From: Moraxella lacunata
Lineage (GTDB): Bacteria > Pseudomonadota > Gammaproteobacteria > Pseudomonadales > Moraxellaceae
Assembly (NCBI RefSeq): GCF_900453205.1
Contig: NZ_UGQU01000003.1
Location: forward strand, 604,048 to 668,047
DNA: 64,000 nt
Direction: 5' to 3'
Shown piece after piece: positions 1 to 10,700 of the stretch (positions are counted from its first letter, which is position 1; each line of letters begins with the position of its first letter). A program made the position numbers and the translations under genes. The notes beneath the pieces were generated by a model that searched no databases, was not told the origin of the DNA, and worked only from the letters and a program-made list of their open reading frames with translations.

Positions 1-745
1 AAAATTAGATGAAAACTGGCAAGCATTGGCAAATTCATTGGCGGATAAATTAAAAATTAAACTCATCGGGCGAAGTCGTGGACAAAAATTGGTATTAGAT
101 GATGATTTTGTCATTGAAAAAATGAGCGTGGCTATTAAAGGGCAATCCCAAGATTTTTATTATCAGCAAATAGAAGGTGGATTTAGTCAGCCCAATGCCC
201 ATGTATGCCGTCATATGCTAAACTTTGCCTGTGATGTGGCGGATAATATTAGCCAGCATGATAAAAAAGATTTGTTAGAATTATATTGTGGTAATGGCAA
301 TTTTACCTTGCCGTTATCTAGGTATTTTAATCAAGTTCTGGCAACCGAAATGGCAAAATCATCGGTCAATTCTGCCAAATGGGCGATTGATTATAATAAT
401 ATCTCCAATATCGCCATAGCTCGCTTATCCGCCCAAGAATTTAGCCAAGCTCATAATGGCGAGCGTGAATTTAGAAGGCTTGCCGAGAGTGATATTGATA
501 TTAAATCTTATGACTTTAATACCGTCTTTGTCGACCCGCCACGAGCAGGGATTGATGATGAAACCTTAAAGATTTTGGCGAATTTTGACAATATCATTTA
601 TATTTCATGCAACCCTGATACTTTATTTGAAAACTTGAAATTTTTAAATCATACCCACGAAATAAAACGCTTTGCCTTATTTGACCAATTCCCCTATACA
701 CACCATATAGAAAGTGGGGTGTGGCTAGGGCGTACCCACCATTGA
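1..745 (+). CDS. trmA: tRNA (uracil-5-)-methyltransferase TrmA, 5' truncated by window edge
   Basis: SAM-dependent enzyme that methylates U54 (m5U) in the T-loop of tRNA. The reading frame is open from base 2 of the window, so the N-terminal part lies outside; about 247 codons are visible against roughly 360 in the family. Visible are the SAM-binding segment [14 protein letters not shown], the DPPR motif and the C-terminal ISCNP motif carrying the nucleophilic cysteine. The stop codon lies inside a sequence that recurs at 24.3 kb (repeat copy A), so the last residues (about LGRTHH) come from a dispersed element. Assignment to TrmA rather than RlmD/RlmC rests on the absence of an Fe-S cluster region in the visible part and on overall resemblance. 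Confidence 0.9.
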   Translation, partial: KLDENWQALANSLADKLKIKLIGRSRGQKLVLDDDFVIEKMSVAIKGQSQDFYYQQIEGGFSQPNAHVCRHMLNFACDVADNISQHDKKDLLELYCGNGNFTLPLSRYFNQVLATEMAKSSVNSAKWAIDYNNISNIAIARLSAQEFSQAHNGEREFRRLAESDIDIKSYDFNTVFVDPPRAGIDDETLKILANFDNIIYISCNPDTLFENLKFLNHTHEIKRFALFDQFPYTHHIESGVWLGRTHH

Positions 746-806
746 TAACTTTTATTAAACGCTAAAAACATTGGCAAAATTTGACAATTTATGGCAAAAT
801 AACACG
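725..806 (+). repeat. Dispersed MITE-like repeat, copy A (shortened)
   Basis: The 25 bases at 725-749 match 22 of 25 bases at 24309-24333 (copy B), and both continue into a shared AAAATTTGACAATTT block. Copy A lacks about 40 bases of the centre of copy B. It overlaps the trmA stop codon and fills the trmA-prfA gap. A third copy lies at 54037-54160. The right end is set by eye and is uncertain. Confidence 0.6.
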
Positions 807-830
807 TTTTGATATTATTAGATAATAACC

Positions 831-1910
831 ATGAAAGAATCCCTACGCCACCGCCTAGACCAAATGGCGGACAGATTTGAAGAAGTTACCGCTTTGTTGT
901 CCGACCCTGAGACCATTGCTGACAGCAAAAAATTCCGTGCCCTGTCGGTTGAGCATAGCGATTTGTCCGAGCTTGTGGATGCTTGGGGGAAGTTTTGTCA
1001 AGCCGAAGAAGATTTGGCGACCGCAAGCGAAATGCTTGCCGACCCTGATATGAAAGAGCTGGCACAAGACGAGATAGATACCGCAAAATCCAAAATTGAC
1101 GAATTAACCGAAATTCTCAATGTTATGATGCTCCCCAAAGACCCCAACGACAAGGCGACCGCCTTTTTGGAAATCCGAGCAGGCACAGGCGGAGACGAAG
1201 CGGCGATTTTTAGTGGCGATTTGTTCCGTATGTACCAAAAATACGCCCAATCGCAGGGCTGGCAGGTGGAAGTCCTATCCGCCAATGAAGGCGAACACGG
1301 TGGTTATAAAGAAATCATCAGCCGTGTGTCGGGCGTGGGCGTGTATGGGCGACTCAAATTTGAAAGTGGGGCTCATCGGGTTCAGCGTGTGCCAGCCACC
1401 GAAAGCCAAGGGCGTGTACATACGTCCGCTTGCACGGTTGCGATTATGCCTGAGATTGAACTTGATGACACGGTTGAGATTAACCCTGCCGACCTGCGGA
1501 TTGATACTTATCGCTCAAGCGGGGCGGGCGGTCAGCACGTCAATACCACCGATTCTGCCGTGCGAATCACGCACATCCCCACAGGCGTGGTTGCCGAGTG
1601 CCAACAAGAACGCTCACAGCACGCCAACAAGGACAAGGCGATGAAAATGCTTGTCGCCAAAATCCAACAAGCCAAAGTCCAAGCCCAAGTAGATGCCACC
1701 AGCGATATGAGACGAAATTTGGTGGGTTCTGGCGACCGCAGTGAGCGCATTCGCACTTATAATTTTCCACAAGGGCGAATGACCGACCACCGTATCAATT
1801 TAACGCTGTATAAATTGGACGCAATTATGGAAGGGGATTTGGGCGAATTGCTTGATAGCTTATTAAGAGAACATCAGGCGGATTTAATGGCAAGTGTGGG
1901 TGGGGAATAA
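831..1910 (+). CDS. prfA: Peptide chain release factor 1
   Basis: Class I release factor that reads UAA and UAG and triggers peptidyl-tRNA hydrolysis on the ribosome. At 359 residues it has the full family length. The codon-recognition motif PAT lies in VPATESQGR and the catalytic GGQ lies in [16 protein letters not shown]; the Gln is the site methylated by PrmC in this family. PAT (rather than SPF) identifies RF1 and not RF2. It starts at ATG 831 after an AT-rich leader occupied by repeat copy A. The stop overlaps the start of the next small membrane gene by one base. In many gammaproteobacteria hemA precedes and prmC follows prfA; neither is here. Confidence 0.97.
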   Translation: MKESLRHRLDQMADRFEEVTALLSDPETIADSKKFRALSVEHSDLSELVDAWGKFCQAEEDLATASEMLADPDMKELAQDEIDTAKSKIDELTEILNVMMLPKDPNDKATAFLEIRAGTGGDEAAIFSGDLFRMYQKYAQSQGWQVEVLSANEGEHGGYKEIISRVSGVGVYGRLKFESGAHRVQRVPATESQGRVHTSACTVAIMPEIELDDTVEINPADLRIDTYRSSGAGGQHVNTTDSAVRITHIPTGVVAECQQERSQHANKDKAMKMLVAKIQQAKVQAQVDATSDMRRNLVGSGDRSERIRTYNFPQGRMTDHRINLTLYKLDAIMEGDLGELLDSLLREHQADLMASVGGE

Positions 1911-2269
1911 TGAAACAATGGGAAAGTACTTTTAATAATAATCATTTAAGACTAATGCGGGTGCATATTGGTTTGATGATTTTTTATGCTGTGTTTTTCT
2001 TATTTTGTTCTTATTTTTTATATAATCTTAGAATGGATAGAGTGATCGAAATTAGTTTTTTGCGAGTTTTTACATCGGTCATGCTTTTATATATTCCATT
2101 TTTTGCTTTCCATTTATTACTTGCAATCGGTGCAAAAAGGAAGTCAGAGATGTCTCGCAAAATCTCTGAAATTGTTTTTGCAATTATGTTATTGGGGTTT
2201 CCTGTTGGTACAATATTGTCTGCATTCTATTTTTTACCAAAAACTATTTGGAAAAGCAAAGAAAGTTAA
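1910..2269 (+). CDS. Small three-helix membrane protein, unknown function
   Basis: 119-residue protein with three hydrophobic stretches (about residues 18-40, 52-75 and 86-109) separated by short charged loops, so a predicted inner-membrane protein. Its ATG overlaps the prfA stop (TAATG), and its own stop overlaps the next ATG in the same way, so the three genes are probably translationally coupled. Base composition is clearly AT-richer than prfA, which suggests an accessory addition behind prfA. I do not recognise the family. Confidence 0.7.
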   Translation: MKQWESTFNNNHLRLMRVHIGLMIFYAVFFLFCSYFLYNLRMDRVIEISFLRVFTSVMLLYIPFFAFHLLLAIGAKRKSEMSRKISEIVFAIMLLGFPVGTILSAFYFLPKTIWKSKES

Positions 2270-2511
2270 TGAATATAAAGGGCTTTATTTCTGCTAAATT
2301 TACTCCTTTTATCTTTGCTTTTTATATGTCGGGCATTATGGCGTTTTTAATGTCGCTTGTGCTTGTGGCGGTTAATACAGGCTTTGGCGGTAATTATATG
2401 GTGCGAGTGTTTAGGGCGTATGTAATTTCTTTTCCCATTGCCTTTTGTTGTGTTACGGCGGTGCGTCCATTGGTAATGAAACTTGTGGACTTGACCATTA
2501 AAAAAGAGTAA
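2269..2511 (+). CDS. DUF2798 family membrane protein
   Basis: 80 residues from ATG 2269, which overlaps the preceding stop; a TTG 21 bases upstream is also possible but less likely. Two transmembrane helices with the pattern MSxIMAFLMSLV...N near residues 18-32 and a second helix containing FPIAF and VRPLV match my recollection of DUF2798 proteins, small inner-membrane proteins of unknown role. Third member of a tightly packed run behind prfA. Confidence 0.75.
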   Translation: MNIKGFISAKFTPFIFAFYMSGIMAFLMSLVLVAVNTGFGGNYMVRVFRAYVISFPIAFCCVTAVRPLVMKLVDLTIKKE

Positions 2512-2560
2512 TTTTTAATTGAAAATTTTTGTTAAATTAAGACAATGTTGGTAATAAAAA

Positions 2561-3013
2561 ATGAATAAATTTTTAATCACAATCACAAGTATTTTGGCAT
2601 TAACTGCTTGTACGCCTAATGCCATCAATGAGCAAAAGGTGGATAATACGCCAAGCATTCAAAAACCCCAAGAAATAAATAAACCAAACCAAACTTTAAC
2701 TGCCAAAGACATCAAACACCCACAAGGTAAAACCGCAACCCCTAGCGAGATTGCCGAATGCCAAAAACAAGGTGGAACAATCAGTCCGCAAGGCTTGTTG
2801 GCACACGATTTTTGTGTGGTGGAATTTGCTGATAAAGGCAAAGTGTGTACGGACGGTGGCGACTGTCAAGCAGGGCGGTGTATTGCTAAGGTAAATAGCT
2901 CTATTGAAAATAGCAGTCAAGCAAAAGGCGTATGTCCAAGTAATAATGTGCCATTTGGTTGTTATGGTACGGTTAATAAAGGTCAATTTGGTGGGTTTTT
3001 GTGTGTGGATTAA
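2561..3013 (+). CDS. Cysteine-rich lipoprotein, unknown function
   Basis: 150 residues with a lipoprotein signal peptide (MNKFLITITSILALTAC, lipobox LTAC, lipidated Cys17), so exported and lipid-anchored. After a low-complexity Asn/Gln/Lys/Thr linker (about 18-60) comes a compact cysteine-rich domain (about 65-150) with pattern C...C...C...C...C...C including VCTDGGDCQAGRC and FGCYG, probably disulphide-bonded. An RBS is not obvious: TTGGTAATAAAAA precedes the ATG. It is followed by an overlapping small reading frame. I do not recognise a function. Confidence 0.8.
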   Translation: MNKFLITITSILALTACTPNAINEQKVDNTPSIQKPQEINKPNQTLTAKDIKHPQGKTATPSEIAECQKQGGTISPQGLLAHDFCVVEFADKGKVCTDGGDCQAGRCIAKVNSSIENSSQAKGVCPSNNVPFGCYGTVNKGQFGGFLCVD

Positions 3014-3189
3014 AAAATGAGCCGAACAAACGCAATGGCGGATTTTTAGTTGGCATAGATAATACTTCCGCTCCCGATGATTTTGATAGAATGTTTGAAG
3101 ATGAAATTGCCGAAATGTTTTATGATGAAGATATTGAAACGCTCAATAAAATATGGGCAGAATTAGCAAAAAATCAATCAAGCTCGTAA
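3001..3189 (+). CDS. Small acidic protein, start uncertain
   Basis: A reading frame that overlaps the end of the lipoprotein gene and encodes an acidic C-terminal part (APDDFDRMFEDEIAEMF followed by ETLNKIWAELAK) that looks like real helical protein. The only upstream starts are GTG 3001 inside the lipoprotein gene, or ATG 3091. An ATG at 3017 in another frame reads only MSRTNAMADF before a stop, so a frameshift near 3045 is possible. Low confidence in the start and moderate in there being a coding sequence. Confidence 0.4.
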   Translation: MCGLKNEPNKRNGGFLVGIDNTSAPDDFDRMFEDEIAEMFYDEDIETLNKIWAELAKNQSSS

Positions 3190-3230
3190 GGTGTGTATTA
3201 CGCACCGTTATAGAAAAAAAGGAATAATTT

Positions 3231-3995
3231 ATGGCAAAATTTTTAAATACCAGTGGTACAACTTACCATTTGGAAGAATTGATTAAAAAGGCAACCGACA
3301 GACTTGTTTTAATCAGTCCTTATTTGCAATTTAATGAACGCATTAAAGAATTATTGGAAGATAAAAACCGCCTAAAAATTGACATTCGCATTGTGTATGG
3401 CAAAAGTGAATTATCGCCACAAGAAATTAATTGGTTAAAAGATTTAAATTTTGTGCGTACCAGCTTTTGCAAAAATTTGCACGCCAAATGCTATTTAAAT
3501 GAACACGAGTGTATTATTACCAGTCTAAATTTATATGAATTTAGCCAAGTCAATAATAATGAAATGGGCGTGCTTATCAATAAAAATGATGACGCTCAAT
3601 TATATGCTGATACTTATGACGAAGTACAGCGTATCATTAGAATTAGCGAAGAAGTCAGATTATCAGCAGATACTGAAAAATCTACCACTTATCAAGAAAA
3701 ACCAAAAACCGAAAGCAATACCAAACCAAAAAATTATGATAAAATCACCACCGCCAAACTTGCAGAGAAATTTGGTATTGATAGCAATGAATTTACCAAA
3801 CTACTTGCTGAAAATGGCTATATTGAATTAAAAGGTAAAAATACCTTTTTAACCGATAAAGGTCGTGAAGTGGGTGGCGAAGTTAAAAAAGGTCAATATG
3901 GTTATTTTATTGTTTGGTCGGTGGATTTAGAAATTTCTTTTGATGATGAAAAAACAAGTTTTGCTGATAAGTTAAAAAACTTATTTAAACGCTAA
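3231..3995 (+). CDS. Phospholipase D-like nuclease domain protein with C-terminal helix-turn-helix-like region
   Basis: 254 residues. The N-terminal half (about 1-145) has the PLD-superfamily layout: strand [10 protein letters not shown], then LHAKCYLNE (HxK motif, His at about 84) followed by [11 protein letters not shown], where the usual TSxN stands in for the GSxN element. Only one HxK motif is present, so the active form would need to be a dimer, as in Nuc-type endonucleases. A polar linker (about 150-170) leads to a C-terminal segment ([19 protein letters not shown]...LTDKGREVG) resembling KilAC/winged-helix segments of phage antirepressors. No signal peptide, so cytoplasmic. Role probably nucleic-acid cleavage or binding; substrate unknown. 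RBS AAGGAATAATTT precedes the ATG. Confidence 0.75.
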   Translation: MAKFLNTSGTTYHLEELIKKATDRLVLISPYLQFNERIKELLEDKNRLKIDIRIVYGKSELSPQEINWLKDLNFVRTSFCKNLHAKCYLNEHECIITSLNLYEFSQVNNNEMGVLINKNDDAQLYADTYDEVQRIIRISEEVRLSADTEKSTTYQEKPKTESNTKPKNYDKITTAKLAEKFGIDSNEFTKLLAENGYIELKGKNTFLTDKGREVGGEVKKGQYGYFIVWSVDLEISFDDEKTSFADKLKNLFKR

Positions 3996-4045
3996 TTTTT
4001 ATTTTATTTATTTTATTTAATTTAATTGATATTAAGGCTTTTATT

Positions 4046-5563
4046 ATGTCAAACCAACCTCAAACCCCAGAAACCCAAATCAGTGAAAATGATTTAATCG
4101 CCCAACGCCACGCCAAATTGCAAGAATTGCAAGCAAAAGCCCAAGCGAATGGCAAAACTGCTTATCCAAATACCTTTAAACGAGAAGATTATGCGTTGGA
4201 TTTGCAAACTAAATTTGAAGGCGTGGATAAAGAAACCATTGAGAATGGCGAAAAAGTCTATGTCAAAGTCGCAGGGCGGGTAATGCTCAATCGTGGCTCT
4301 TTTATTGTTATCCAAGATATGACAGGTCGTATTCAGCTTTATGTGGATAGAAAAGGCTTGGATAATGATACGCTAGATTTAATTAAATCCTTAGACTTAG
4401 GTGATATTGTCGCAGGAAGTGGTTATATTGGGCGTTCTGGTAAAGGGGATTTGTATATTCATTTAGAACAATTTGAATTATTAACCAAATCATTACGCCC
4501 ATTACCTGATAAATTTCACGGCTTGACCGATACCGAAGTCAAATATCGTCAGCGTTATTTAGATTTAATGGTTAATGAAGACACTCGTAAAACTTTTGAA
4601 ATTCGCTCCAAAGTGGTGGCAGGCATTCGTGAATATCTTACCAATGAACGCTATATGGAAGTAGAAACGCCAATGATGCACATTATTCCAGGTGGTGCGT
4701 CTGCTCGTCCGTTTGTTACCCACCATAATGCCTTGGATATGGATTTATATTTGCGTATTGCTCCTGAATTATATTTAAAACGTTTAGTCGTTGGTGGATT
4801 TGAGCGGGTATTTGAAATTAACCGTAATTTTAGAAATGAAGGCGTTTCTACTCGCCACAATCCTGAATTTACCATGATTGAATTTTATCAAGCCTATGCT
4901 GATTACAAAGATTTAATGGCACTCACCGAAAATATGCTTGAAAAATTGGCAATGGATATTTTGGGAACAACCGATGTGCCTTATGGTGAAGAAGTATTTA
5001 GCTTTAAAGCCCCATTTGCCAAAATTCCAATGAGTGAAGCGATTTTAAAATATAATCCAAATCTAACTTTGGAAAATATCAATGACCGTGAATTTCTGGC
5101 GGACTTTGTTAAAAATACGCTAAAAGAAGAAGTCAAACCATCGTTTGGTTTGGGTAAATTACAAACGATTGTTTTTGAAGAAACGGTAGAAACAAAGTTA
5201 AGACAACCGACTTTTATTACTGAATATCCAGCCGAAACTTCGCCACTGGCTCGCCGTAATGATGACAATCCGCACATTACTGACCGTTTTGAATTCTTTA
5301 TTGGCGGACGGGAATTAGCAAATGGCTTTTCAGAATTAAATGACCCAATTGACCAAGCCGAACGCTTTAAAGCACAAGTCGCAGAAAAAGACGCAGGTGA
5401 TGATGAGGCAATGCATTATGATGCCGACTTTATTGAGGCACTGGAATATGGTTTGCCACCAACCGCAGGTGAAGGGATTGGTATTGACCGCCTTGTGATG
5501 CTCTTTGCCAATGCCCCAAGTATTCGTGATGTGATTTTGTTCCCGCATATGCGACATAAATAA
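4046..5563 (+). CDS. lysS: Lysyl-tRNA synthetase, class II
   Basis: 505 residues, full length. Charges tRNA-Lys in the cytoplasm. The N-terminal OB-fold anticodon-binding domain (about 65-180; [19 protein letters not shown]) is followed by the class II catalytic core: motif 1 around [10 protein letters not shown], motif 2 around [18 protein letters not shown] and motif 3 around [10 protein letters not shown]. The start at ATG 4046 follows a 50-base AT-rich leader. A hairpin with a T-rich tail just after the stop (5574-5606) acts as the likely terminator. Confidence 0.97.
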   Translation: MSNQPQTPETQISENDLIAQRHAKLQELQAKAQANGKTAYPNTFKREDYALDLQTKFEGVDKETIENGEKVYVKVAGRVMLNRGSFIVIQDMTGRIQLYVDRKGLDNDTLDLIKSLDLGDIVAGSGYIGRSGKGDLYIHLEQFELLTKSLRPLPDKFHGLTDTEVKYRQRYLDLMVNEDTRKTFEIRSKVVAGIREYLTNERYMEVETPMMHIIPGGASARPFVTHHNALDMDLYLRIAPELYLKRLVVGGFERVFEINRNFRNEGVSTRHNPEFTMIEFYQAYADYKDLMALTENMLEKLAMDILGTTDVPYGEEVFSFKAPFAKIPMSEAILKYNPNLTLENINDREFLADFVKNTLKEEVKPSFGLGKLQTIVFEETVETKLRQPTFITEYPAETSPLARRNDDNPHITDRFEFFIGGRELANGFSELNDPIDQAERFKAQVAEKDAGDDEAMHYDADFIEALEYGLPPTAGEGIGIDRLVMLFANAPSIRDVILFPHMRHK

Positions 5564-5573
5564 TCACCAATAA

Positions 5574-5606
5574 AAATAACCCTGTTTTTTATAAAATGGG
5601 GTTATT
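5574..5606 (+). terminator. Terminator hairpin after lysS
   Basis: AATAACCCTG and TGGGGTTATT pair across a T/A-rich loop directly after the lysS stop codon, and the right arm runs into TTTAAAAAG. An ATG at 5596 falls in the loop, which argues against it being the true start of the next small gene. Confidence 0.6.
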
Positions 5607-5621
5607 TAAAAAGAAGTTATT

Positions 5622-5805
5622 ATGGAAGAAATCCCCCAAACTGATTTTACTTATTCTGAAATCACTTGTATATGCCATACAAATTACTGGTGAATTTTGT
5701 TTGTCTTGCGGTCAATTTATCAACAATCGCTATGCAATTTGGTGGGTAATTGGCATTACCCTAACCATTGTGATAAGTTGTATCATAATGTTTTGGGGAA
5801 ATTAA
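5622..5805 (+). pseudogene. Small zinc-ribbon-like membrane protein, probably frameshifted
   Basis: Two overlapping frames each look half real. From ATG 5622 the protein starts MEEIPQTDFTYSEITCICHTNYW and stops at 5693; in the next frame the sequence continues TGEFCLSCGQFINNRYAIWW and then a transmembrane helix to 5805. Joined, they would make a 60-residue protein with two Cys pairs (CIC...CLSC) and one membrane helix. The alternative is a single uninterrupted frame from ATG 5596, but that ATG sits inside the lysS terminator. I infer a one-base indel near 5685. Stop 5805 abuts the ATG of the next small gene. Confidence 0.4.
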
Positions 5806-5988
5806 ATGGCGATTGGTATTATAGCATTTATTTTGGTGGTTGTTTATGTCATTATTGAATGTTTGACACACGTTGACGACCCAATCTTTAATACTCGTTA
5901 TTGGAAATGGTATCTCGTCATTTGTGTGATTGCTGCTATTATTGCCATTGGGTTTTATTATAAAGAATTTTTGGCAATATTGTCATAG
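5806..5988 (+). CDS. Small membrane protein, two predicted helices
   Basis: 60 residues starting immediately after the preceding stop. Hydrophobic segments at about 3-20 and 38-58, with a polar centre (HVDDPIFNTRYWKWY). Predicted inner-membrane protein with no recognised family. It belongs to a run of three very small membrane genes between lysS and the antiporter. Confidence 0.55.
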   Translation: MAIGIIAFILVVVYVIIECLTHVDDPIFNTRYWKWYLVICVIAAIIAIGFYYKEFLAILS

Positions 5989-6062
5989 TGTTGTTGATTT
6001 CATATTTCATAATCATGGTGTACACACCTTACAGTCATTTTTGAATCAATTTAGGGGTAAAA

Positions 6063-6224
6063 ATGGATGAATTTTTAAAACTCATTTGGTATCCATTATC
6101 TATGATTGCTCAAATTTGGGTGGAAATTGCAGATGAAAAGATTTGGCGAAAATACACCTTTTGGTATGTGTTATTTTTGATAGTGATTGTTGGTTTGGCG
6201 ATTTATTTCATCGTTAATTCTTGA
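6063..6224 (+). CDS. Small membrane protein, 53 residues
   Basis: ATG 6063 to TGA 6224 with AGGGGT 6-11 bases upstream as a good ribosome-binding site. The protein starts MDEFLKLIWYPLSMIAQIW, has a charged middle (EIADEKIWRKY) and ends in one strong transmembrane helix (VLFLIVIVGLAIYFIV). Function unknown; it may work with the neighbouring small membrane proteins or simply be an accessory gene. Confidence 0.6.
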   Translation: MDEFLKLIWYPLSMIAQIWVEIADEKIWRKYTFWYVLFLIVIVGLAIYFIVNS

Positions 6225-6251
6225 TATCTTTTTTTAATAAGATGATTGCCT

Positions 6252-7739
6252 ATGGGAAGTTTTATTTTTTTAGAAATTTTTACGGTTGTTTGTTTAATTT
6301 CTATTATTACGACTTTATTTAATAAACGCATCTTGGGAATGCCCCAAGCCATTGGCGTGCCAATTGTCTCGGCGGTATTGGTCTTTATTTTGCAATGGTC
6401 AGCGACATTATTGGCAGGCAACCAATTTATTAATATCAACATTCACGCCATTGAAGAAGCTGTCCGCCAAATCAATTTTTATGATTTTTTAATTAATGGG
6501 GTGATTTGTTTTATCTTAACTGCCTCCGCCCTTAAATTTAAAATGGCGGATTTAAGAACTTATTGGAAACCCATTGGGATTTTGGCAAGTTTAGCACTAC
6601 TGTTTTGTGCTTTTGTTTTTGGCGGTCTATTATTTGGCTATCAATTCATCACAGGTCATCATGTTCCCTTAATTGTGTTGTTATTATTAGGCTCGGCACT
6701 TGGAGCAACCGACCCGATTGGCATTAAAGGCGTATTAAGCTCCATTAAAGCCCCCAATCATTTGATGATTAAATTAGAGGGTGAATCCTTATTTAATGAT
6801 GCCATGTGTATTGCGGTATTTATGACGATTTTAAAAGTCATTCAAGGCAGTGAATTTAATTTATTGCACGTTATTGAACATTTGGCATTTGAAATCATTG
6901 TGGCGGTGATTATTGGTTTTGCTTTTGGTAAAATGGCGTTGTATTTATTAAAAGGCAAAAACGAAATGGAGTCATTGATATTAACCACTGCCGTGTTAGC
7001 CTCAGGCTCTTATCTGGTGGCACTCTATGCTCATGCATCCGCACCGATTGCTTGTGTGATTGGTGGTTTGATGGTGGGCGATAAATGGCAAGAGATTTTA
7101 GCTCATAAAGATGTAGAAGAAATCAACCATTTTTGGCATACCATTGAAGGGATTATTAATTCCTTTTTATTTACCTTAATTGGGCTTGAATTATTTATTT
7201 TGGATTTGAATGCTCATATTGTCATTGGCGGTATTGTGGCGTTTATTATTTTGCATTTAGCTCGTTTTTTAGCAAATTATTTGGCATTTTCGTTTTTTCC
7301 CAGTGTGCGTAAAAATGCCTATAAAGGCAGTTTGGAGATTTTGTCATGGGGCGGGGTGCGTGGTGGTATTTCGCTCGCCCTGATTTTGGCGGTTGCCAAC
7401 GTCCCACAATTAAAAGAATACACCAACGTGTTGATTGGTTATACCTTTATCGTGGTACTTTTGTCAGGGGTGGTGTGTGGTTTGGGATTGCCTGCAGTGA
7501 TTAATGCCTTTTATTATAATCCCAATGAGCCAAGCGAAGGGTTTGCAGGCTGGTATCAACGCCTAATGCACAAAATAATGAATCGCTCTGATAGATTATA
7601 TGTGTTAAATGAGGATAAATTTGGCAATCAAACCATTAGCCTATATGAGCCTACGCCAGAGGAATTGGAGGAATTGCCTAAGTTTGATGACACTAAACAC
7701 GAAACGCAAGCGACACTTAATGACCCCAATCGTTTTTGA
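6252..7739 (+). CDS. CPA1-family sodium/proton antiporter (NhaP-like)
   Basis: 495-residue inner-membrane antiporter exchanging Na+ or K+ for protons. About twelve hydrophobic segments are visible. The CPA1 signature GATDPIGIKGVL (ion-binding Asp) and LEGESLFNDAM are present, as is the later SWGGVRGGISLAL motif. A cytoplasmic tail of about 70 residues (SDRLYVLNEDKFGNQ... to the end) is acidic. The ATG at 6252 is preferred over a TTG six bases upstream. The substrate ion cannot be read from sequence alone. Confidence 0.9.
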   Translation: MGSFIFLEIFTVVCLISIITTLFNKRILGMPQAIGVPIVSAVLVFILQWSATLLAGNQFININIHAIEEAVRQINFYDFLINGVICFILTASALKFKMADLRTYWKPIGILASLALLFCAFVFGGLLFGYQFITGHHVPLIVLLLLGSALGATDPIGIKGVLSSIKAPNHLMIKLEGESLFNDAMCIAVFMTILKVIQGSEFNLLHVIEHLAFEIIVAVIIGFAFGKMALYLLKGKNEMESLILTTAVLASGSYLVALYAHASAPIACVIGGLMVGDKWQEILAHKDVEEINHFWHTIEGIINSFLFTLIGLELFILDLNAHIVIGGIVAFIILHLARFLANYLAFSFFPSVRKNAYKGSLEILSWGGVRGGISLALILAVANVPQLKEYTNVLIGYTFIVVLLSGVVCGLGLPAVINAFYYNPNEPSEGFAGWYQRLMHKIMNRSDRLYVLNEDKFGNQTISLYEPTPEELEELPKFDDTKHETQATLNDPNRF

Positions 7740-7781
7740 TGTTAAAATGATGGGTCATTATAAGACAATTAAGGAGATTTT

Positions 7782-10700
7782 ATGTTTCACTTTACCCATG
7801 CACAAACCCCATTAAAAGATGCCATTACCGCCGCTTATCGCTTGGATGAGACGGTGGCAGTACGAAATTTGGCAAGCATACTTGACTTTACCCAAACCCA
7901 AAGAGACAATATTCAGTCGCTTGCCCGTTCGCTCATCACTCAGGTGCGTGCCGACCGCTCCAAATCATCGGGCGTGGATGCGCTTATGCATGAGTTTTCG
8001 TTATCCAGCGAAGAAGGCATTGCTCTTATGTGCCTTGCCGAAGCCCTGCTACGCATTCCTGATAACGCCACCAGAGATAAGCTCATTCGTGATAAGCTCG
8101 CCGATGGGGATTGGCGACGTCATGTCGGTAATAGCCCATCCATGTTCGTCAATGCTGCTGCTTGGGGGTTGGTCTTGACGGGTAAGCTGACCACGGATGT
8201 GTCGGATGACTCGATGGGTTCATCTTTGACCCGTGTCTTACAAAAAGGTGGCGAACCCTTTATTCGTGGTGGTGTGAACTATGCCATGAAGCTCCTTGGC
8301 AAGCAGTTTGTGACAGGGCAGACGATAGAAGAAGCCCTTACTAATGGTAAAGAGCGTGAACGTCTGGGCTATCGTTTTAGCTTTGACATGCTTGGTGAAG
8401 CTGCCATGACACAGGCGGATGCTGACCGTTATTTTAATGACTATGTCAGTGCCATTCATGCCATTGGCAAAGATGCTAAAGGGCGTGGGGTTTATGATGG
8501 TAATGGCATCTCAGTCAAGCTGTCCGCCATTCATCCCAGATATTTTCGCTCACAGCATAAGCGTGTGATGAGTGAGCTATTGCCTAGATTGAAGGCATTG
8601 TTTTTGCTTGCCAAAGAGTATGACATCGGGCTAAACATCGATGCCGAAGAAGCTCATCGCTTGGAGCTGTCGCTTGAACTCATGGAAGCCTTGGTGTCTG
8701 ACCCTGATTTGGCAGGTTTTCGTGGCATTGGCTTTGTGGTGCAAGCCTACCAAAAACGCTGTCCTTTTGTCATTGATTATCTCATTGACTTAGCTCGTCG
8801 CCATAACCAAAAACTCATGATTCGCCTTGTCAAAGGAGCGTATTGGGACAGTGAGATTAAATGGGCTCAGGTGGATGGCATGGATGGCTATCCTGTCTAT
8901 ACCCGCAAAGTCCACACGGATGTGTCTTATTTGGCATGTGCCAAAAAACTACTGTCCGCCCAAGATGCCATATTCCCCCAATTTGCCACGCATAACGCCC
9001 AAACGCTGGCAACCATCTATGAGGTGGGTAAGGAGCTTGATTTTGAATTTCAATGTTTACACGGCATGGGCGAGACGTTATATGACCAAGTGGTCGGCGA
9101 CAAACTTGACCGCCGTGTGCGAATCTATGCCCCTGTCGGTACACACAAGACCCTGCTCGCCTATCTGGTACGCCGTCTTTTGGAAAATGGGGCAAACTCA
9201 TCATTTGTCAATCGTATCGTGGATGAGAAAGTCAGTATTGATGAGTTGGTCATCTCGCCTTTAGATGAGATTGATGTCGGCAACATTACACCAAACCCAC
9301 TCACACCAAACCCGCGCCATATTTATGGCGAACGCAAAAATTCATGGGGCATGGATTTATCTAACGAGCATGTCCTATCCCAGCTCCAAGATGATATGAC
9401 CATGGCAAGTGGCATTGACTTTAACGTTAGCTCCTTGACCCATCATGATGTCGTCCATATACCTGCCTTTGCCGTGCTAAATCCTGCCAATCACACCGAT
9501 GTGGTCGGACAAGTAGCATTTATTAACCCAAATCAGGTGTCAGATGTGGTTGGAGTTGCCATCAATGCCCAACACTCATGGCAAAACGTCTCGCCAAAAG
9601 AGCGTGCTGACATGATACGAGCCTTTGCCGATTTGATGGAAGAGCCCAAACGCATGGCACTGCTTATGATGGTGGCGGTGCGTGAAGCAGGCAAAACCCT
9701 GCTAAATGCCATTGCCGAAGTGCGTGAAGCGGTGGATTTTTGCCGTTATTATGCCGATGAATGTGAACGGCTAAACCTAACCACGCCACTAGGCACGGTG
9801 GTGGCGATTAGCCCGTGGAATTTTCCTCTAGCGATTTTTGTTGGCGAAGTGGTCTCTGCCTTGTGTGCAGGCAATACGGTTGTTGCCAAACCTGCCGAAC
9901 AGACGTCCATCATCGCTCACTTGGCGGTTTCATGGCTACATGAAGCAGGCATCCCAACTGATGTATTACAACTGGTGCTGGGTGCTGGGGATGTGGGTGG
10001 TGTTTTGACAGCGGACGAGCGTATTGATGGCGTGATTTTCACAGGTTCAACAGACGTCGCCAAACGCATTAATACCTTGCTTGCCAAACGCTCTGACAAT
10101 CCTGTGCTCATCGCTGAGACAGGGGGCATGAACGCCATGATTGTGGATTCTACCGCCCTGCCTGAGCAGGTGTGTGCCGATGTATTGGCATCTGCCTTTG
10201 ACTCAGCAGGTCAGCGTTGCTCTGCCTTGCGTATCTTATGTATCCAAGAAGACATCGCCGAGCCTATGATTGAGATGATAAAAGGGGCGATGGATGAGCT
10301 TGTCGTGTCAGACCCACGCCTACTTAGCACAGATGTCGGGCCTGTGATTGACAGCGAAGCCCAGGCGAATCTGCTAGACCATATCAATACCCTAAAACAA
10401 ACCAGCGATTATCATGAAGTGCGTGTTACAGATGGCGAGCAAGGCACCTTTGTTGCTCCGATTTTATTTGAACTAAAAGACCTATCACAGCTTAAAAAGG
10501 AAGTCTTTGGACCCGTGCTACACGTTGTCCGTTATAAAGCCCATGAACTTGATGACGTGATAGACAGCATTAACAAAAAAGGCTATGCCCTAACACACGG
10601 CATTCACAGCCGTATCGATGGCACGATAGAGCATATCACAAATCGCATACAAGCAGGTAACGTCTACATCAACCGCAACATCGTCGGGGCGGTGGTGGGC

